From: Deltaproteobacteria bacterium
Lineage (GTDB): Bacteria > Desulfobacterota > Binatia > Bin18
Reading direction: 5' to 3'
NCBI GenBank assembly: GCA_016874775.1
Contig: VGTJ01000026.1
Location: 1 to 42,021 of the forward strand
Length of the DNA: 42,021 bases
Shown here: positions 14,885 through 22,903 of the stretch, piece after piece
Layout: the number at the start of each line of letters is the position of its first letter
How positions within the stretch are numbered: the first letter of the stretch is position 1
The notes under the pieces: generated by a model
What the model was told of the DNA's origin: nothing
What the model saw: only the letters and a program-made list of their open reading frames with translations
Database searches by the model: none
Position numbers and translations under genes: made by a program

Positions 14885-14993
14885 GGATTCAGTGTGAATT
14901 GGTTTGTAGGGGCACCCCTGTGTGGGAGCTTTTTTCCTTGGCGGCCACATAGAACCGCCCCTACGAAGACACATCCACGTGTCGAACTGAACC
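14885..14993. repeat. Inverted-repeat element with TGTAGGGGC arms
   Basis: The inner arms TTTGTAGGGGC and GCCCCTACGAA face each other; outer pieces GGATTCAGT and ACTGAACC also pair. This resembles small dispersed non-autonomous elements; no coding content. Confidence 0.55.
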
Positions 14994-15000
14994 ACTGCCC

Positions 15001-15168
15001 CTAGTAGTCAGTCCATTTAATTTTGAGGGATAGGGGTTTCGTCATGCCCGCGCAGGCGGGCATCCAGGGAAATTCAGCAGTGGCCTGTAGTTAAGCCTCC
15101 TGGATTCCCGCATGCGCGGGAATGACGTCCCTTGAGTTATCCATCAAACTTTCTGGACTATCTACTAG
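15001..15168. repeat. 168-bp MITE-like inverted repeat with CCCGCGCATGCGGG core
   Basis: Ends CTAGTAGTCAGTCCA and TGGACTATCTACTAG are inverse complements apart from two bases. Inside, GTCATGCCCGCGCAGGCGGG (15041 on) pairs with CCCGCATGCGCGGGAATGAC (ending 15126). The nearly full-length inverted structure suggests a small transposable element or a decayed one. The core is of the widespread GTCATTCCCGCG... proteobacterial repeat type. Confidence 0.7.
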
Positions 15169-15289
15169 TACCGTGTCTCGCCAGTTCATTAGCGGTGAAA
15201 TCGTAGGGCGCGTGGTACGCGCCAGTTCAGTTGGTGCGCTTCGCACGCCCTACAACTGCTCATGAAGTTATGAGACACGATACGAGTAG
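15162..15289. repeat. MITE-like inverted repeat with CGTGTCTC ends
   Basis: CTACTAGTACCGTGTCTC at the left matches the reverse complement of GAGACACGATACGAGTAG at the right with two differences. Inner arms CGTAGGGCGCG and CGCACGCCCTAC also pair. It shares the CTACTAG border with the preceding element, and its right end carries TCTCATAAC like the element in norZ, so the two may be related. Confidence 0.65.
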
Positions 15290-15419
15290 ACCTGTGAGTC
15301 TACGCTGCCGATTCGCAGAAATAGGAATCAGAGCAGCGGGGTTTCGCAAGAATGAGAAACCGTAGCGAGCAATCGGATCGCAGAACACTCGTACACGTGA
15401 CGCTCAGACCTCTCGCTCC

Positions 15420-15480
15420 TGTCATTCTGAGCGGAGAGAAGAATCTCCCGGAGAGACCCTGCGTTGTACTCAGGGTGACA
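15420..15480. repeat. Palindromic repeat, TGTCA-CTGA family, copy 4
   Basis: A full copy: TGTCATTCTGAGCGGAGAGA ... CTGCGTTGTACTCAGGGTGACA (last part to 15480), with GAATCTCCCGGAGAGACC at the turn. It is the most symmetric copy after 2868-2928. Confidence 0.8.
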
Positions 15481-15572
15481 CTACTGTTGGACCAATCTGC
15501 TGTGGTTTAGTTTGGAACCTGTAACGCCCACAGCGCACGCTACCCACACTGAGTCCACGCCATATATCGTCG

Positions 15573-15588
15573 CGGCATACTTTCTGCT
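15573..15588 (+). promoter_or_regulatory. Sigma-54 promoter candidate for the CBS-domain gene
   Basis: CGGCATACTTTCTGCT: GGCA at -24 and CTGCT at -12 with exact GG-N10-GC spacing; weaker than the norZ site. Predicted start near 15599, directly before GAGGAGG and ATG 15617. Confidence 0.45.
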
Positions 15589-15616
15589 TATCTAGAAGAG
15601 CGAGGAGGAAGGTAGC

Positions 15617-16027
15617 ATGAAGAGCGTAGGGGATATTATGACTCGTGAGGTCGTCACGCTCGCACGTAACGACTCCTTACTGGTGGCAAAGGACATTCTC
15701 CAACAGGGTCGGATTCGCCATTTCGCTGTGGTTGACAATGGCATAGTTGTCGGGGTTGTCAGTCAGCGAGATTTATACAAAGCCTCGCTCGGATCGGTCC
15801 TCAAATACGGCGAAAAAGCGCAACAGGCCTTTCTGTCTGGCATTTCCATCAAAGAGGTCATGAGTGATCCACCAGTCACGATTACACCACATGTGACAGT
15901 GCAGGAGGCGGCACGCTTGATGATGGAACGGAAAATCGGCTGTCTTCCCGTCCTTGAGGGACCAAAGCTTGTCGGTATTGTGACTGAGAGTGACATGCTC
16001 AAGCTGGTTCTGGAAATGGCGGAGTAA
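15617..16027 (+). CDS. Two-CBS-domain protein
   Basis: A 136-residue protein made of just two CBS domains: MTREVVTLARNDSLLVAKDI...VVGVVSQRDLYKASLG (residues about 8-60) and VMSDPPVTITPHVTVQEAARLMMERKIGCLPVLEG...LVGIVTESDMLKLV (about 75-132). A GAGGAGGAAGG ribosome site precedes ATG 15617. CBS pairs bind adenosine nucleotides and act as energy or redox sensors, often by contacting another enzyme; stand-alone copies have no catalytic activity. It is divergent from norZ across the repeat nest, and both have sigma-54 promoter candidates, so a role in the response to NO or low oxygen is plausible inference. Confidence 0.9.
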   Translation: MKSVGDIMTREVVTLARNDSLLVAKDILQQGRIRHFAVVDNGIVVGVVSQRDLYKASLGSVLKYGEKAQQAFLSGISIKEVMSDPPVTITPHVTVQEAARLMMERKIGCLPVLEGPKLVGIVTESDMLKLVLEMAE

Positions 16028-16061
16028 CGACTGAATCGACCTGAGGTGGACACCGCGAGAC

Positions 16062-16105
16062 TGTCACCCTAAGTGCAACGCAGGGTCTCGCACCGAGATT
16101 CTTCA
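16062..16105. repeat. Palindromic repeat, TGTCA-CTGA family, decayed copy
   Basis: It begins TGTCACCCTAAGTGCAACGC and continues AGGGTCTCGCACCGAGATTC, but the right arm fades after TTCTTCACGACG. It lies just after the CBS gene. Confidence 0.6.
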
Positions 16106-16134
16106 CGACGTAGGCCGAGATAAAGCCAGAGGTC

Positions 16135-16159
16135 GTTCCCGGCAACTCATGCCGGGAAC
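16135..16159. terminator. 10-bp perfect hairpin between CBS and SQR genes
   Basis: GTTCCCGGCA, loop ACTCA, TGCCGGGAAC. The stem is strong, but only GCTTCGCTTA follows, so it is not a classic T-tailed terminator. It may block read-through from the CBS gene or be another dispersed palindrome. Confidence 0.45.
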
Positions 16160-16320
16160 GCTTCGCTTATGCCGGCCTCCCTGCCGTTTCTCTTCAAGCA
16201 AAGGCAAACTGACATACACTGGACGAAAATATTCCCCTCCACGTGAGACGTCTGGTGTCCTTTCTTCTCCCAGTAAAATTGCTAATCTGGGCGCTCGCAC
16301 ACTCACATAAGGAGATTCGC

Positions 16321-17550
16321 ATGCAATCCGAGACCCAATCGGCTGCACCAGTAAGCCTCCTCCCCGCAGCGCATTATCGTATCGTCGTTGTTGGCGGCGG
16401 AACCGCCGGGATCACCATCGCGGCACGGCTTGCCCACAAAGTTCCACCATCAGAAATCGCCATCATCGAACCGTCCGATAAGCATTACTATCAGCCCCTG
16501 TGGACGCTGGTTGGTGGCGGCGTTTTCCCCAAGCAACAAAGCGAACACGACGAGCGAGCCCTCATTCCGCCCGGTACCACATGGTTGCGCGACGCGGTCA
16601 CCGAATTCTCTCCAGATACGAACACGATACTCACGCGTGAAGGCAAACGGGTGCACTATGATTCTCTGATCGTCGCCCCTGGTCTGCAGTTGGATTGGGA
16701 TAAAGTCAAAGGGCTAAAGGAAAGTTTGGGTCGTGATGGTGTGTGTAGTAACTACTCCTACGACACAGTCGATAAGACGTGGGAATTTATTCGCGCCTGC
16801 AGAAGCGGCAACGCCATTTTCACGCAACCGAGCCCGCCAATTAAATGCGCCGGAGCGCCGCAAAAGATCATGTATCTGGCCGATGATACATTTCGCAAAA
16901 ACGGCGTCCGCCAACAGACGAACGTTATTTTTACTTCGGCGGCGGCGGCAATTTTTGCCGTCAAGAAATATGCCCAAGCCCTCGACACCATCGTTGCGCG
17001 CAGACAAATCGATGCTCGATTCCAACACAACTTGGTTGAGGTTCGCTCAGCCAGCAAAGAAGCCGTCTTTCAACGACTCGATACCAAAGAAGAAGTGGTT
17101 TTACCGTACAACCTCTTGCACGTGACTCCACCCATGAGTGCCCCGGATTTCATCAAACGTAGCCCACTGGCAAACGAAACTGGCTGGGTCGATGTCGACA
17201 AGCAAACGCTTCAACATGTCCGTTATCCCAATATCTTCAGTCTTGGCGATGCGAGTAGCCTGCCGACCTCAAAAACTGGTGCGGCGATTCGCAAACAAGC
17301 CCCAATTCTGGTGCAGAATCTGTTAGCCGCTCGACAGGGAAAGTCACTCACAGCGCGCTACGATGGGTATACATCCTGTCCACTTGTTACCGGCTATGGG
17401 AAACTGATCCTGGCCGAATTCGACTACGATCTCAAACCTCAGGAAACGTTCCCGTTTGATCAGGGACAGGAGCGGTACAGTATGTATCTGTTGAAGGCGT
17501 ATGGGTTACCTGCCTTGTACTGGCACGGAATGGTGAAAGGAAGGGCGTAG
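16321..17550 (+). CDS. sqr: Sulfide:quinone oxidoreductase, type II-like
   Basis: A 409-residue product from ATG 16321 (ribosome site AAGGAG). FAD Rossmann GGGTAG near residue 25, then EPSDKHYYQPLWTLVGGG, a hallmark of the family. The redox cysteines are visible in PPIKCAGAPQKIMYLA and GYTSCPLVTGYGKL, as in mitochondrial-type SQR; SLGDASSLPTSKTGAAIRKQAP binds FAD and quinone. It oxidises sulfide and feeds electrons to the quinone pool at the membrane surface. Its neighbours are quinol-linked NO reductase and cytochrome oxidase, giving a plausible route from sulfide to NO or O2. It may serve detoxification as well as energy. A longer in-frame start at 16243 lacks a ribosome site. Confidence 0.92.
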   Translation: MQSETQSAAPVSLLPAAHYRIVVVGGGTAGITIAARLAHKVPPSEIAIIEPSDKHYYQPLWTLVGGGVFPKQQSEHDERALIPPGTTWLRDAVTEFSPDTNTILTREGKRVHYDSLIVAPGLQLDWDKVKGLKESLGRDGVCSNYSYDTVDKTWEFIRACRSGNAIFTQPSPPIKCAGAPQKIMYLADDTFRKNGVRQQTNVIFTSAAAAIFAVKKYAQALDTIVARRQIDARFQHNLVEVRSASKEAVFQRLDTKEEVVLPYNLLHVTPPMSAPDFIKRSPLANETGWVDVDKQTLQHVRYPNIFSLGDASSLPTSKTGAAIRKQAPILVQNLLAARQGKSLTARYDGYTSCPLVTGYGKLILAEFDYDLKPQETFPFDQGQERYSMYLLKAYGLPALYWHGMVKGRA

Positions 17551-17555
17551 AAACC

Positions 17556-18350
17556 CTACTTGATCAATCGCTCAGGAACCCCAGCGGGAAAGACATTTTT
17601 CAATTCGGCTTGAATTCGTTCAGCACGATTCCCTGGATTGGGATGGGTACTAAAGATTTCCGGTTGACGACCACCTCCGGCTGACTTCTCCAGCACTTCC
17701 ATCACTCCTAGAAGTGCGCGTGGATCGTAGCCAGCCGCGGCCATCCAACGCAACCCAAGGCTATCTGACTCGAGTTCATCTTTTCGTCCAAAGCGCATAT
17801 TGATCAGCCCTGCAACCATTTGAGCCATGTGGGCACCTTGCATGCTCGGGTCCGCGGCCATCACGGCAGCTCCAGTGAGCCCTTGGGTAAGTTTCTGCTT
17901 CGCTATGTGTTCAGCCGAATGGCGAGCAACGACATGAGCAATCTCGTGTCCGAGTACGCCCGCGAGTTCCCCAGGGCTACGGAGCAATTGAAGTAAAGCT
18001 TCAGTAATAAATATCTGACCACCAGGTAAAGCAAAGGCGTTGATCGTTCGTTGATCTGCCAAAAGATGAAATTCAAATTTATAGGGAGATTTACCAGCCG
18101 GTGAGCGCTCAACGATCTGCTGACCGATCTTCTTTACTAACGCCACCGACTGCTGGTTCTTCGACAGCCCACCGAACTGCGCAGCCATCTGCGGAGCCGA
18201 ATGCATCCCCAGTGCAGTCTCTTCTTCCACGGACAAACTAATGCGCTGCTTTTCTCCGGTCACAGGATTGATACTTGACGAGCCATAGTACGAAATGAGC
18301 GACATGATGGCAAAGACGAGACCAATGAGTAAACGAATCTTGAGACTCAT
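17556..18350 (-). CDS. M48-family zinc metallopeptidase, periplasmic
   Basis: A 264-residue product. An N-terminal membrane/signal segment (IRLLIGLVFAIMSLISYYGS) is followed by the M48 catalytic domain with HEIAHVVARH (zinc ligands His, His and catalytic Glu) and ELESDSLGLRWMAAAGYDP, which supplies the third ligand Glu. The end includes FSTHPNPGNRAERIQ, also typical of the BepA/YggG/LoiP-like group. Known members degrade misfolded envelope proteins, often in outer membrane quality control. There is no TPR domain, unlike BepA. It is convergent with SQR, with only five bases between stops, and lies 23 bases after lipA on the same strand. Confidence 0.92.
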   Translation of the reverse strand: MSLKIRLLIGLVFAIMSLISYYGSSSINPVTGEKQRISLSVEEETALGMHSAPQMAAQFGGLSKNQQSVALVKKIGQQIVERSPAGKSPYKFEFHLLADQRTINAFALPGGQIFITEALLQLLRSPGELAGVLGHEIAHVVARHSAEHIAKQKLTQGLTGAAVMAADPSMQGAHMAQMVAGLINMRFGRKDELESDSLGLRWMAAAGYDPRALLGVMEVLEKSAGGGRQPEIFSTHPNPGNRAERIQAELKNVFPAGVPERLIK

Positions 18351-18373
18351 CGCTTCTGTATTCCTTCCTCACT

Positions 18374-19291
18374 TTATTCGACATGCTTCCACGCATGATA
18401 CGAACTGCGTACCAGTGGGCCAGATTCAACGTGACGAAATCCTAACGCTAAGGCTTCCGTTCGCAACGCAGCAAATTCGTCAGGATGGACATAGCGTTCA
18501 ACTGGCAATTGATCCTGTGAAGGCCGCAAGTATTGGCCGAGCGTCAGGATATCGCAATCAACCGCGCGCAGATCACCAAAGACTTGCAGCAATTCTCCAT
18601 ACTCTTCACCGAGCCCAAGCATCAGGCCGGTCTTGGTCTTGAGATCAGGACGGGCCTCTTTGGCTTTCTGAAGGACACGGAGCGAGCGTTCATACTTGGC
18701 ACCGGGACGCACCCGTTTATACAGGCGCGGGACCGTTTCGGTATTGTGGTTATAAATCTCAATCGGTGACAACGCGACCGTGGCAACCGAGGCCTCGTTT
18801 CCTTGGAAGTCTGGCGTCAACACTTCAATCGTGCAGTGTGGGTTCAACAGTTTAAGCGCGCGCGCGGTCGCAGCAAAATGTTCAGCTCCACCATCAGGCA
18901 GATCATCACGATTGACCGATGTCACAACAACGTGTGACAAGCCCATCTTCAATGCGGCCTCAGCAACACGATGCGGCTCTTCGGGATCGAGGGTCACCAT
19001 ACGACCGTGCGAAACCGCACAGAATCGACAGTTGCGCGTACAGACGTCACCCATCAGCATAAATGTCGCCGTGCCGTGCCCCCAACACTCACCGATATTG
19101 GGACACTGCGCTTCCTGGCAGACGGTGTTGAGCTTAAACGTCGAGACGATAGCTTTCGTCTTGTTATAGACCGGGCCGCTCGGCATTCGCACTTTGATCC
19201 AATCAGGATGACGACGTACGATCGGCTTCGGCGAGCCTTCGAGTTCGGCGTTCGGCGTTGGGCGTTCAGAAGGTTCTATAAATTCTGCCAT
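18374..19291 (-). CDS. lipA: Lipoyl synthase
   Basis: A 305-residue radical SAM enzyme that inserts two sulfurs into the octanoyl group on lipoyl domains. Auxiliary cluster CQEAQCPNIGEC (CX4CX5C) and radical SAM cluster CTRNCRFC (CX3CX2C) are complete; the end RSSYHAWKHVE holds the conserved Arg-Ser-Ser. Its start overlaps the end of lipB by 16 bases, so the two are cotranslated. An oddity is the N-terminal ERPTPNAELEGSP: its DNA (about 19229-19268) is a word-iterated repeat of the GGCGTT type also seen between genes in many genomes, so the repeat seems to have been taken into the coding sequence. The conserved domain begins later, near HPDWIKVRMPSG. Confidence 0.97.
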   Translation of the reverse strand: MAEFIEPSERPTPNAELEGSPKPIVRRHPDWIKVRMPSGPVYNKTKAIVSTFKLNTVCQEAQCPNIGECWGHGTATFMLMGDVCTRNCRFCAVSHGRMVTLDPEEPHRVAEAALKMGLSHVVVTSVNRDDLPDGGAEHFAATARALKLLNPHCTIEVLTPDFQGNEASVATVALSPIEIYNHNTETVPRLYKRVRPGAKYERSLRVLQKAKEARPDLKTKTGLMLGLGEEYGELLQVFGDLRAVDCDILTLGQYLRPSQDQLPVERYVHPDEFAALRTEALALGFRHVESGPLVRSSYHAWKHVE

Positions 19292-19914
19292 ACGATGTCC
19301 TTGTACCCGAAATAGCGGGCAAAAGCTTCAACAATGACTGGTTTCACAGTATCAACCGCTACTGGCCGTGCAAGCAGGCTCGCCATTGAGGTCATCTGTA
19401 CGTCAACGAGACCGCAGGGAATAATATCAGAGAAATACGACAACTCGGGCTCGACATTCAGAGCAAAGCCGTGGTAGGTCACCCAATGCCGCACCCCGAC
19501 CCCAATCGAGGCGATCTTTTCATTTCCTACCCAAACTCCGGTCAACCCCTGCGCGCGATGCGCAACGATATCGTACTGCGACAAGACCTGAATCAGGACC
19601 GCCTCTAACCCGCGCAGATAGGCATGCACGTCACGCCCATGCGCGCCGAGGTGAACAATAGGATAGCCAACTAGCTGGCCTGGACCATGATACGTCACAT
19701 CACCGCCCCGACCAACGCGATGCACCGGAAGGTCATGTGGGGTAAGCAGATTATTGGCATTACCGCCACGACCCAGGGTAAACACAGAAGGATGTTCAAG
19801 CAGAAGAAGCGTATCTTCGCACTCACCACGATAACGCTGCATTAACAGCTCTTCTTGCAGCTGGAGCGCTTGTTGATATTCGATAAGGCTAAGGTCGATA
19901 CAATGGAGAAGCAT
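19276..19914 (-). CDS. lipB: Octanoyl-[ACP]:protein octanoyltransferase
   Basis: A 212-residue product. Motifs: RGGDVTYHGPGQLVGYPIVHL with the conserved His and Tyr, GVWVGNEKIASIGVGVRHWVTYHGFALNV with the catalytic Lys, and IIPCGLVDVQMTSM with the catalytic Cys in PCG. It moves the octanoyl chain from acyl carrier protein to lipoyl domains, such as that of PdhC encoded nearby; LipA then completes lipoate. The start ATG 19914 gives the family's usual length. It is separated from lpdA by about 100 AT-rich bases. Confidence 0.96.
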   Translation of the reverse strand: MLLHCIDLSLIEYQQALQLQEELLMQRYRGECEDTLLLLEHPSVFTLGRGGNANNLLTPHDLPVHRVGRGGDVTYHGPGQLVGYPIVHLGAHGRDVHAYLRGLEAVLIQVLSQYDIVAHRAQGLTGVWVGNEKIASIGVGVRHWVTYHGFALNVEPELSYFSDIIPCGLVDVQMTSMASLLARPVAVDTVKPVIVEAFARYFGYKDIVWQNL

Positions 19915-19916
19915 TA

Positions 19917-20010
19917 TGAATGAAAAATTAAAAATGCAAAATGCAAAGTGAAGGGCGAAACAGAAACATTTTCTCGCAATTTTTCATTCTTAATTTTTAA
20001 TTTTTCATTT
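19917..20010. repeat. AT-rich word-iterated inverted repeat
   Basis: GAAAAATTAAAAATGCAAAA and its near complement TTCTTAATTTTTAATTTTTC lie at opposite ends of the lpdA-lipB gap. A similar element with different words lies at 26010-26103. Confidence 0.7.
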
Positions 20011-20013
20011 CTC

Positions 20014-21435
20014 CTAAAAGTTTATCCCTCTTCCCTCCGCACTCAACGCCGCTTCCATGATCGCTTCTGACAACGTGGGATGGGCATGGACCGTGCCGGT
20101 CAACTCAGCAGTCGTTGCTTCGAGCGTGCGCGCCAGACCGATTTCGGCGATGAGATCCGTTGCTCCGTGGCCAATGATATGGCAGCCCAAAATCTCGCCA
20201 TACTCTTTATCAACCACAAGTTTGACAAACCCTTCGTCATGGCCTTTGGCAATGGCTTTGCCCGACGCCATGAAGGGGAATTTTCCGATCGCCACCGTAT
20301 AGCCTTTCGCTTTGGCTTGCTCTTCGGTCAACCCAACCATGGCGACCTCTGGCTGACAATAAACACACGCCGGTATCTTGAGATGGTCGATACCTTTCTC
20401 ACGCTTGCCGGCCATGTGCTCAACCGCAGCGATACCTTCTTCCGACGCGGCGTGAGCCAATAACGGCGGCCCGTTCACATCCCCAATGGCGTAGACTGTC
20501 TCACAGGAGGTCTGCATGTGCTCATTCACTTTAATGAAGCCGCGATTCAACGCGATCCCTACGACTTCTAATCCTAAGTCCGCACTGAGCGGCACGCGCC
20601 CAACCGCGACTAACACTTTGTTTGCAGTGCGCGTTTTTATGTCGCCATTATATTCAAGGGCAACCTCCACGCGGCCAGGAAATTTCTCGATTCCGTGATA
20701 CTTGGTTTCGGTAAGAACTTCGATCCCCTTTTTCTTGAAGGCCTTCTCCAGTTCCTGTGCAACTTCAGTATCGACGCCTGGCAGCAGTTGCTTTTCCATT
20801 TCGACAATCGTCACACGGCTGCCGAAGGCACTGTACACATAGGCAAACTCACAGCCGATCGCACCACCACCGACAATGAGAATATCTCTAGGCATTTCCG
20901 TATCGACTAACGCCTCATAGCTCGTCAGAATCTGTTTCCCGTCGACTTCCAACCCTGGTAGGGTTCGTTCCTTAGAACCGGTGGCAATAAGCACATGCGC
21001 GGTGTCTAGTTGTAGAGGCGTTTTTCCTGGGACATCCACAATCACTCGATGAGGGCTGTCTAAGCGGCCCGTACCAGCAACCAGTTGCACTTTGTTCTTA
21101 CGGAGCAAGAACTCTACGCCTTTTGCCAACCGGTCAGCGACTTCACGCGACCGTCGAATCACATGCGGAAAATCGATCGAGATTCCTTGGGCTCTAATGC
21201 CGTAGCGTTCACCTTCCTTTAAGTCTTCATACAGTTCCGCCGAGGTTAAGATCGCCTTCGAGGGAATACAGCCCCAGTTGAGGCAGACACCACCAGCACG
21301 ATCTTTCTCGACCACAACGGTCGTCATGCCCAACTGCGCAGCACGAATCGCTGCCACATAACCACCCGGCCCAGCACCGATCACCACCAGATCGTATTGG
21401 TAGGCCTTATCACCACGTATCATTTTCCCATTCAT
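20014..21435 (-). CDS. lpdA: Dihydrolipoyl dehydrogenase (E3)
   Basis: A 473-residue flavoprotein. FAD Rossmann GAGPGG near residue 22, redox disulfide GGVCLNWGCIPSK, NAD Rossmann GGGAIGCEFA, the second FAD motif VYAIGDVNGPPLLAHAA, and the C-terminal catalytic AHPTLSEA with His. It reoxidises dihydrolipoyl groups of E2 with NAD. It directly follows pdhC (44 bases) and precedes lipB-lipA, so cofactor attachment and use are encoded together. The E1 genes are not in the window. Confidence 0.97.
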   Translation of the reverse strand: MNGKMIRGDKAYQYDLVVIGAGPGGYVAAIRAAQLGMTTVVVEKDRAGGVCLNWGCIPSKAILTSAELYEDLKEGERYGIRAQGISIDFPHVIRRSREVADRLAKGVEFLLRKNKVQLVAGTGRLDSPHRVIVDVPGKTPLQLDTAHVLIATGSKERTLPGLEVDGKQILTSYEALVDTEMPRDILIVGGGAIGCEFAYVYSAFGSRVTIVEMEKQLLPGVDTEVAQELEKAFKKKGIEVLTETKYHGIEKFPGRVEVALEYNGDIKTRTANKVLVAVGRVPLSADLGLEVVGIALNRGFIKVNEHMQTSCETVYAIGDVNGPPLLAHAASEEGIAAVEHMAGKREKGIDHLKIPACVYCQPEVAMVGLTEEQAKAKGYTVAIGKFPFMASGKAIAKGHDEGFVKLVVDKEYGEILGCHIIGHGATDLIAEIGLARTLEATTAELTGTVHAHPTLSEAIMEAALSAEGRGINF

Positions 21436-21478
21436 GTCATGTCCTTACTTTGTGTTCGTCCAGCTCTGTCACACCCCT

Positions 21479-22843
21479 CTATACCATCAGGCCGACCGGG
21501 TTTTCTAGGAGTTTTTTCACCTCAGTCAAGAATTGCCCGCTGGTCACACCATCCAAGATGCGATGGTCGCTCGACAGTGTCACCATCATCGTATGGGCAA
21601 TCACCACCTGTCCATTACGAACAACAGGACGCTCTTTAATGGCGCCGACTGCGAGAATCGCGCCTTGCGGTTGGTTGATAATCGCCGTGAAATGCTCGAT
21701 CGGTAGCATGCCCATATTCGAGATCGTAAACGTGCCACCAGAAAGATCATCTCCCGCCGGTTTTCCTGACCGCGCCCGCTCCACCAACGCGTTCCCTTGG
21801 GAGGCGATGTCGAGTAATGACAGTTTATTACAGTGATGCAACACTGGCACGATCAAACCGTCTTCAAGCGATACAGCGATGCCGATGTTAATCTCTGCTT
21901 TCAGCTCGCGTCCATCCTCGGCAAATGCCGCATTGAGGCGTGGATGACGTTCGAGTGCAATAGCCACGGCTTTGATGAGGAAGTGTGTGTACGTGACGTC
22001 AGATTGGACGCGATCGCTGGCTTTGAGCGCCGTACGTAAGCGCACGGCTTCAGACATATCGACTTCGCACGTCACGTAGAAATGGGGGACTTCACGCATG
22101 CTATCAGCCATGCGCTTAGCGATAGTCGCTCGCATTCGCGAAAATGTCTGTTTCGTCCCGCCTGACGTAACCATCGGAGTCACAACCGGTGCTGGTGTCG
22201 GTTCTCCTACCGAGGCTCGCGTAGAGGACGGTTGGGCAGGGGCCTTGGCGAGATATGCTTCAATATCTTGCTTGATGATACGACCGTTGGGGCCGCTACC
22301 AGAAACTTGCCCCAGGTCGATGTGATGCTCTTCTGCCATCCGCTTGACTAACGGCGAAGCAAGGACGCGTTCACCATCTCCAGTCGCTTCGTGTGATTCA
22401 CGTCGCGGACGAGGCTCGCGGAGTTCGCGTACTTTCCGCTCTGGTATGGGCAACGCTTGCACCCCTGAGGCTTGCGGTAGCGGCATGGGCGCCTCTGCAA
22501 TAGGCTTTTCCTTTTCCTCCACCTCAACTACAGAAGGCGGAACAGACACAGCAAGCTTTACTCCTTCACTTTTCGACGGTGATGCGCCGACGGTTACACC
22601 AACTCCATCTTCACTGAGGATAGCGATGACACCACCGACCGCGATAGACTCTCCTTCGCGGACGCGAATTTCCGCCAAGATACCGGCATCCAACGCTTCC
22701 ATCTCCATGTCGGCTTTGTCGGTCTCGACTTCGGCGATGATATCGCCCATCTCGATCTTGTCCCCGACATTTTTGAGCCACTTGAGGATTTTCCCCTCTT
22801 CCATCGTATCGCTCAGCTTCGGCATAACGATCTCAATGGCCAT
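21479..22843 (-). CDS. pdhC: Dihydrolipoamide acetyltransferase (E2) of pyruvate dehydrogenase
   Basis: A 454-residue product. I prefer ATG 22843, nine bases after GGAGG, over the in-frame GTG at 22849. Residues 1-80: one lipoyl domain with the modified Lys in ETDKADME. A Pro/Glu-rich linker follows, then the peripheral subunit-binding domain LASPLVKRMAEEHHIDLGQV...GRIIKQDIEAYL, another linker, and the acetyltransferase domain with the catalytic DHRILDGVTSGQF near the end. It moves acetyl groups to CoA in the cytosolic complex. The substrate (pyruvate rather than another 2-oxo acid) is inferred; the PKLSDTMEEGKI lipoyl start is typical of pyruvate E2. Confidence 0.93.
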   Translation of the reverse strand: MAIEIVMPKLSDTMEEGKILKWLKNVGDKIEMGDIIAEVETDKADMEMEALDAGILAEIRVREGESIAVGGVIAILSEDGVGVTVGASPSKSEGVKLAVSVPPSVVEVEEKEKPIAEAPMPLPQASGVQALPIPERKVRELREPRPRRESHEATGDGERVLASPLVKRMAEEHHIDLGQVSGSGPNGRIIKQDIEAYLAKAPAQPSSTRASVGEPTPAPVVTPMVTSGGTKQTFSRMRATIAKRMADSMREVPHFYVTCEVDMSEAVRLRTALKASDRVQSDVTYTHFLIKAVAIALERHPRLNAAFAEDGRELKAEINIGIAVSLEDGLIVPVLHHCNKLSLLDIASQGNALVERARSGKPAGDDLSGGTFTISNMGMLPIEHFTAIINQPQGAILAVGAIKERPVVRNGQVVIAHTMMVTLSSDHRILDGVTSGQFLTEVKKLLENPVGLMV

Positions 22844-22903
22844 ACCCACATACCTCCAGTGCCCAGTATATCGAGGTTACGGTATGACTTGAAACCCCGC
22901 CCC

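Larger units (their letters stand above)
14817..15616. other. 800-bp gene-free repeat nest between norZ and CBS gene
   Basis: No gene is visible. The stretch is almost filled by separate palindromic elements (14885-14993, 15001-15168, 15162-15289, 15420-15480, and a half-element at 15533-15543). At its two ends lie divergent sigma-54 promoter candidates for norZ and the CBS gene. It seems to be a tolerated landing site for small non-coding elements. Confidence 0.75.

Noticed and set aside
14871-15616. CRISPR array in the repeat-rich gap
   Set aside because: The repeats are unlike one another, inverted rather than direct, and have no regular spacers; no cas genes are near.
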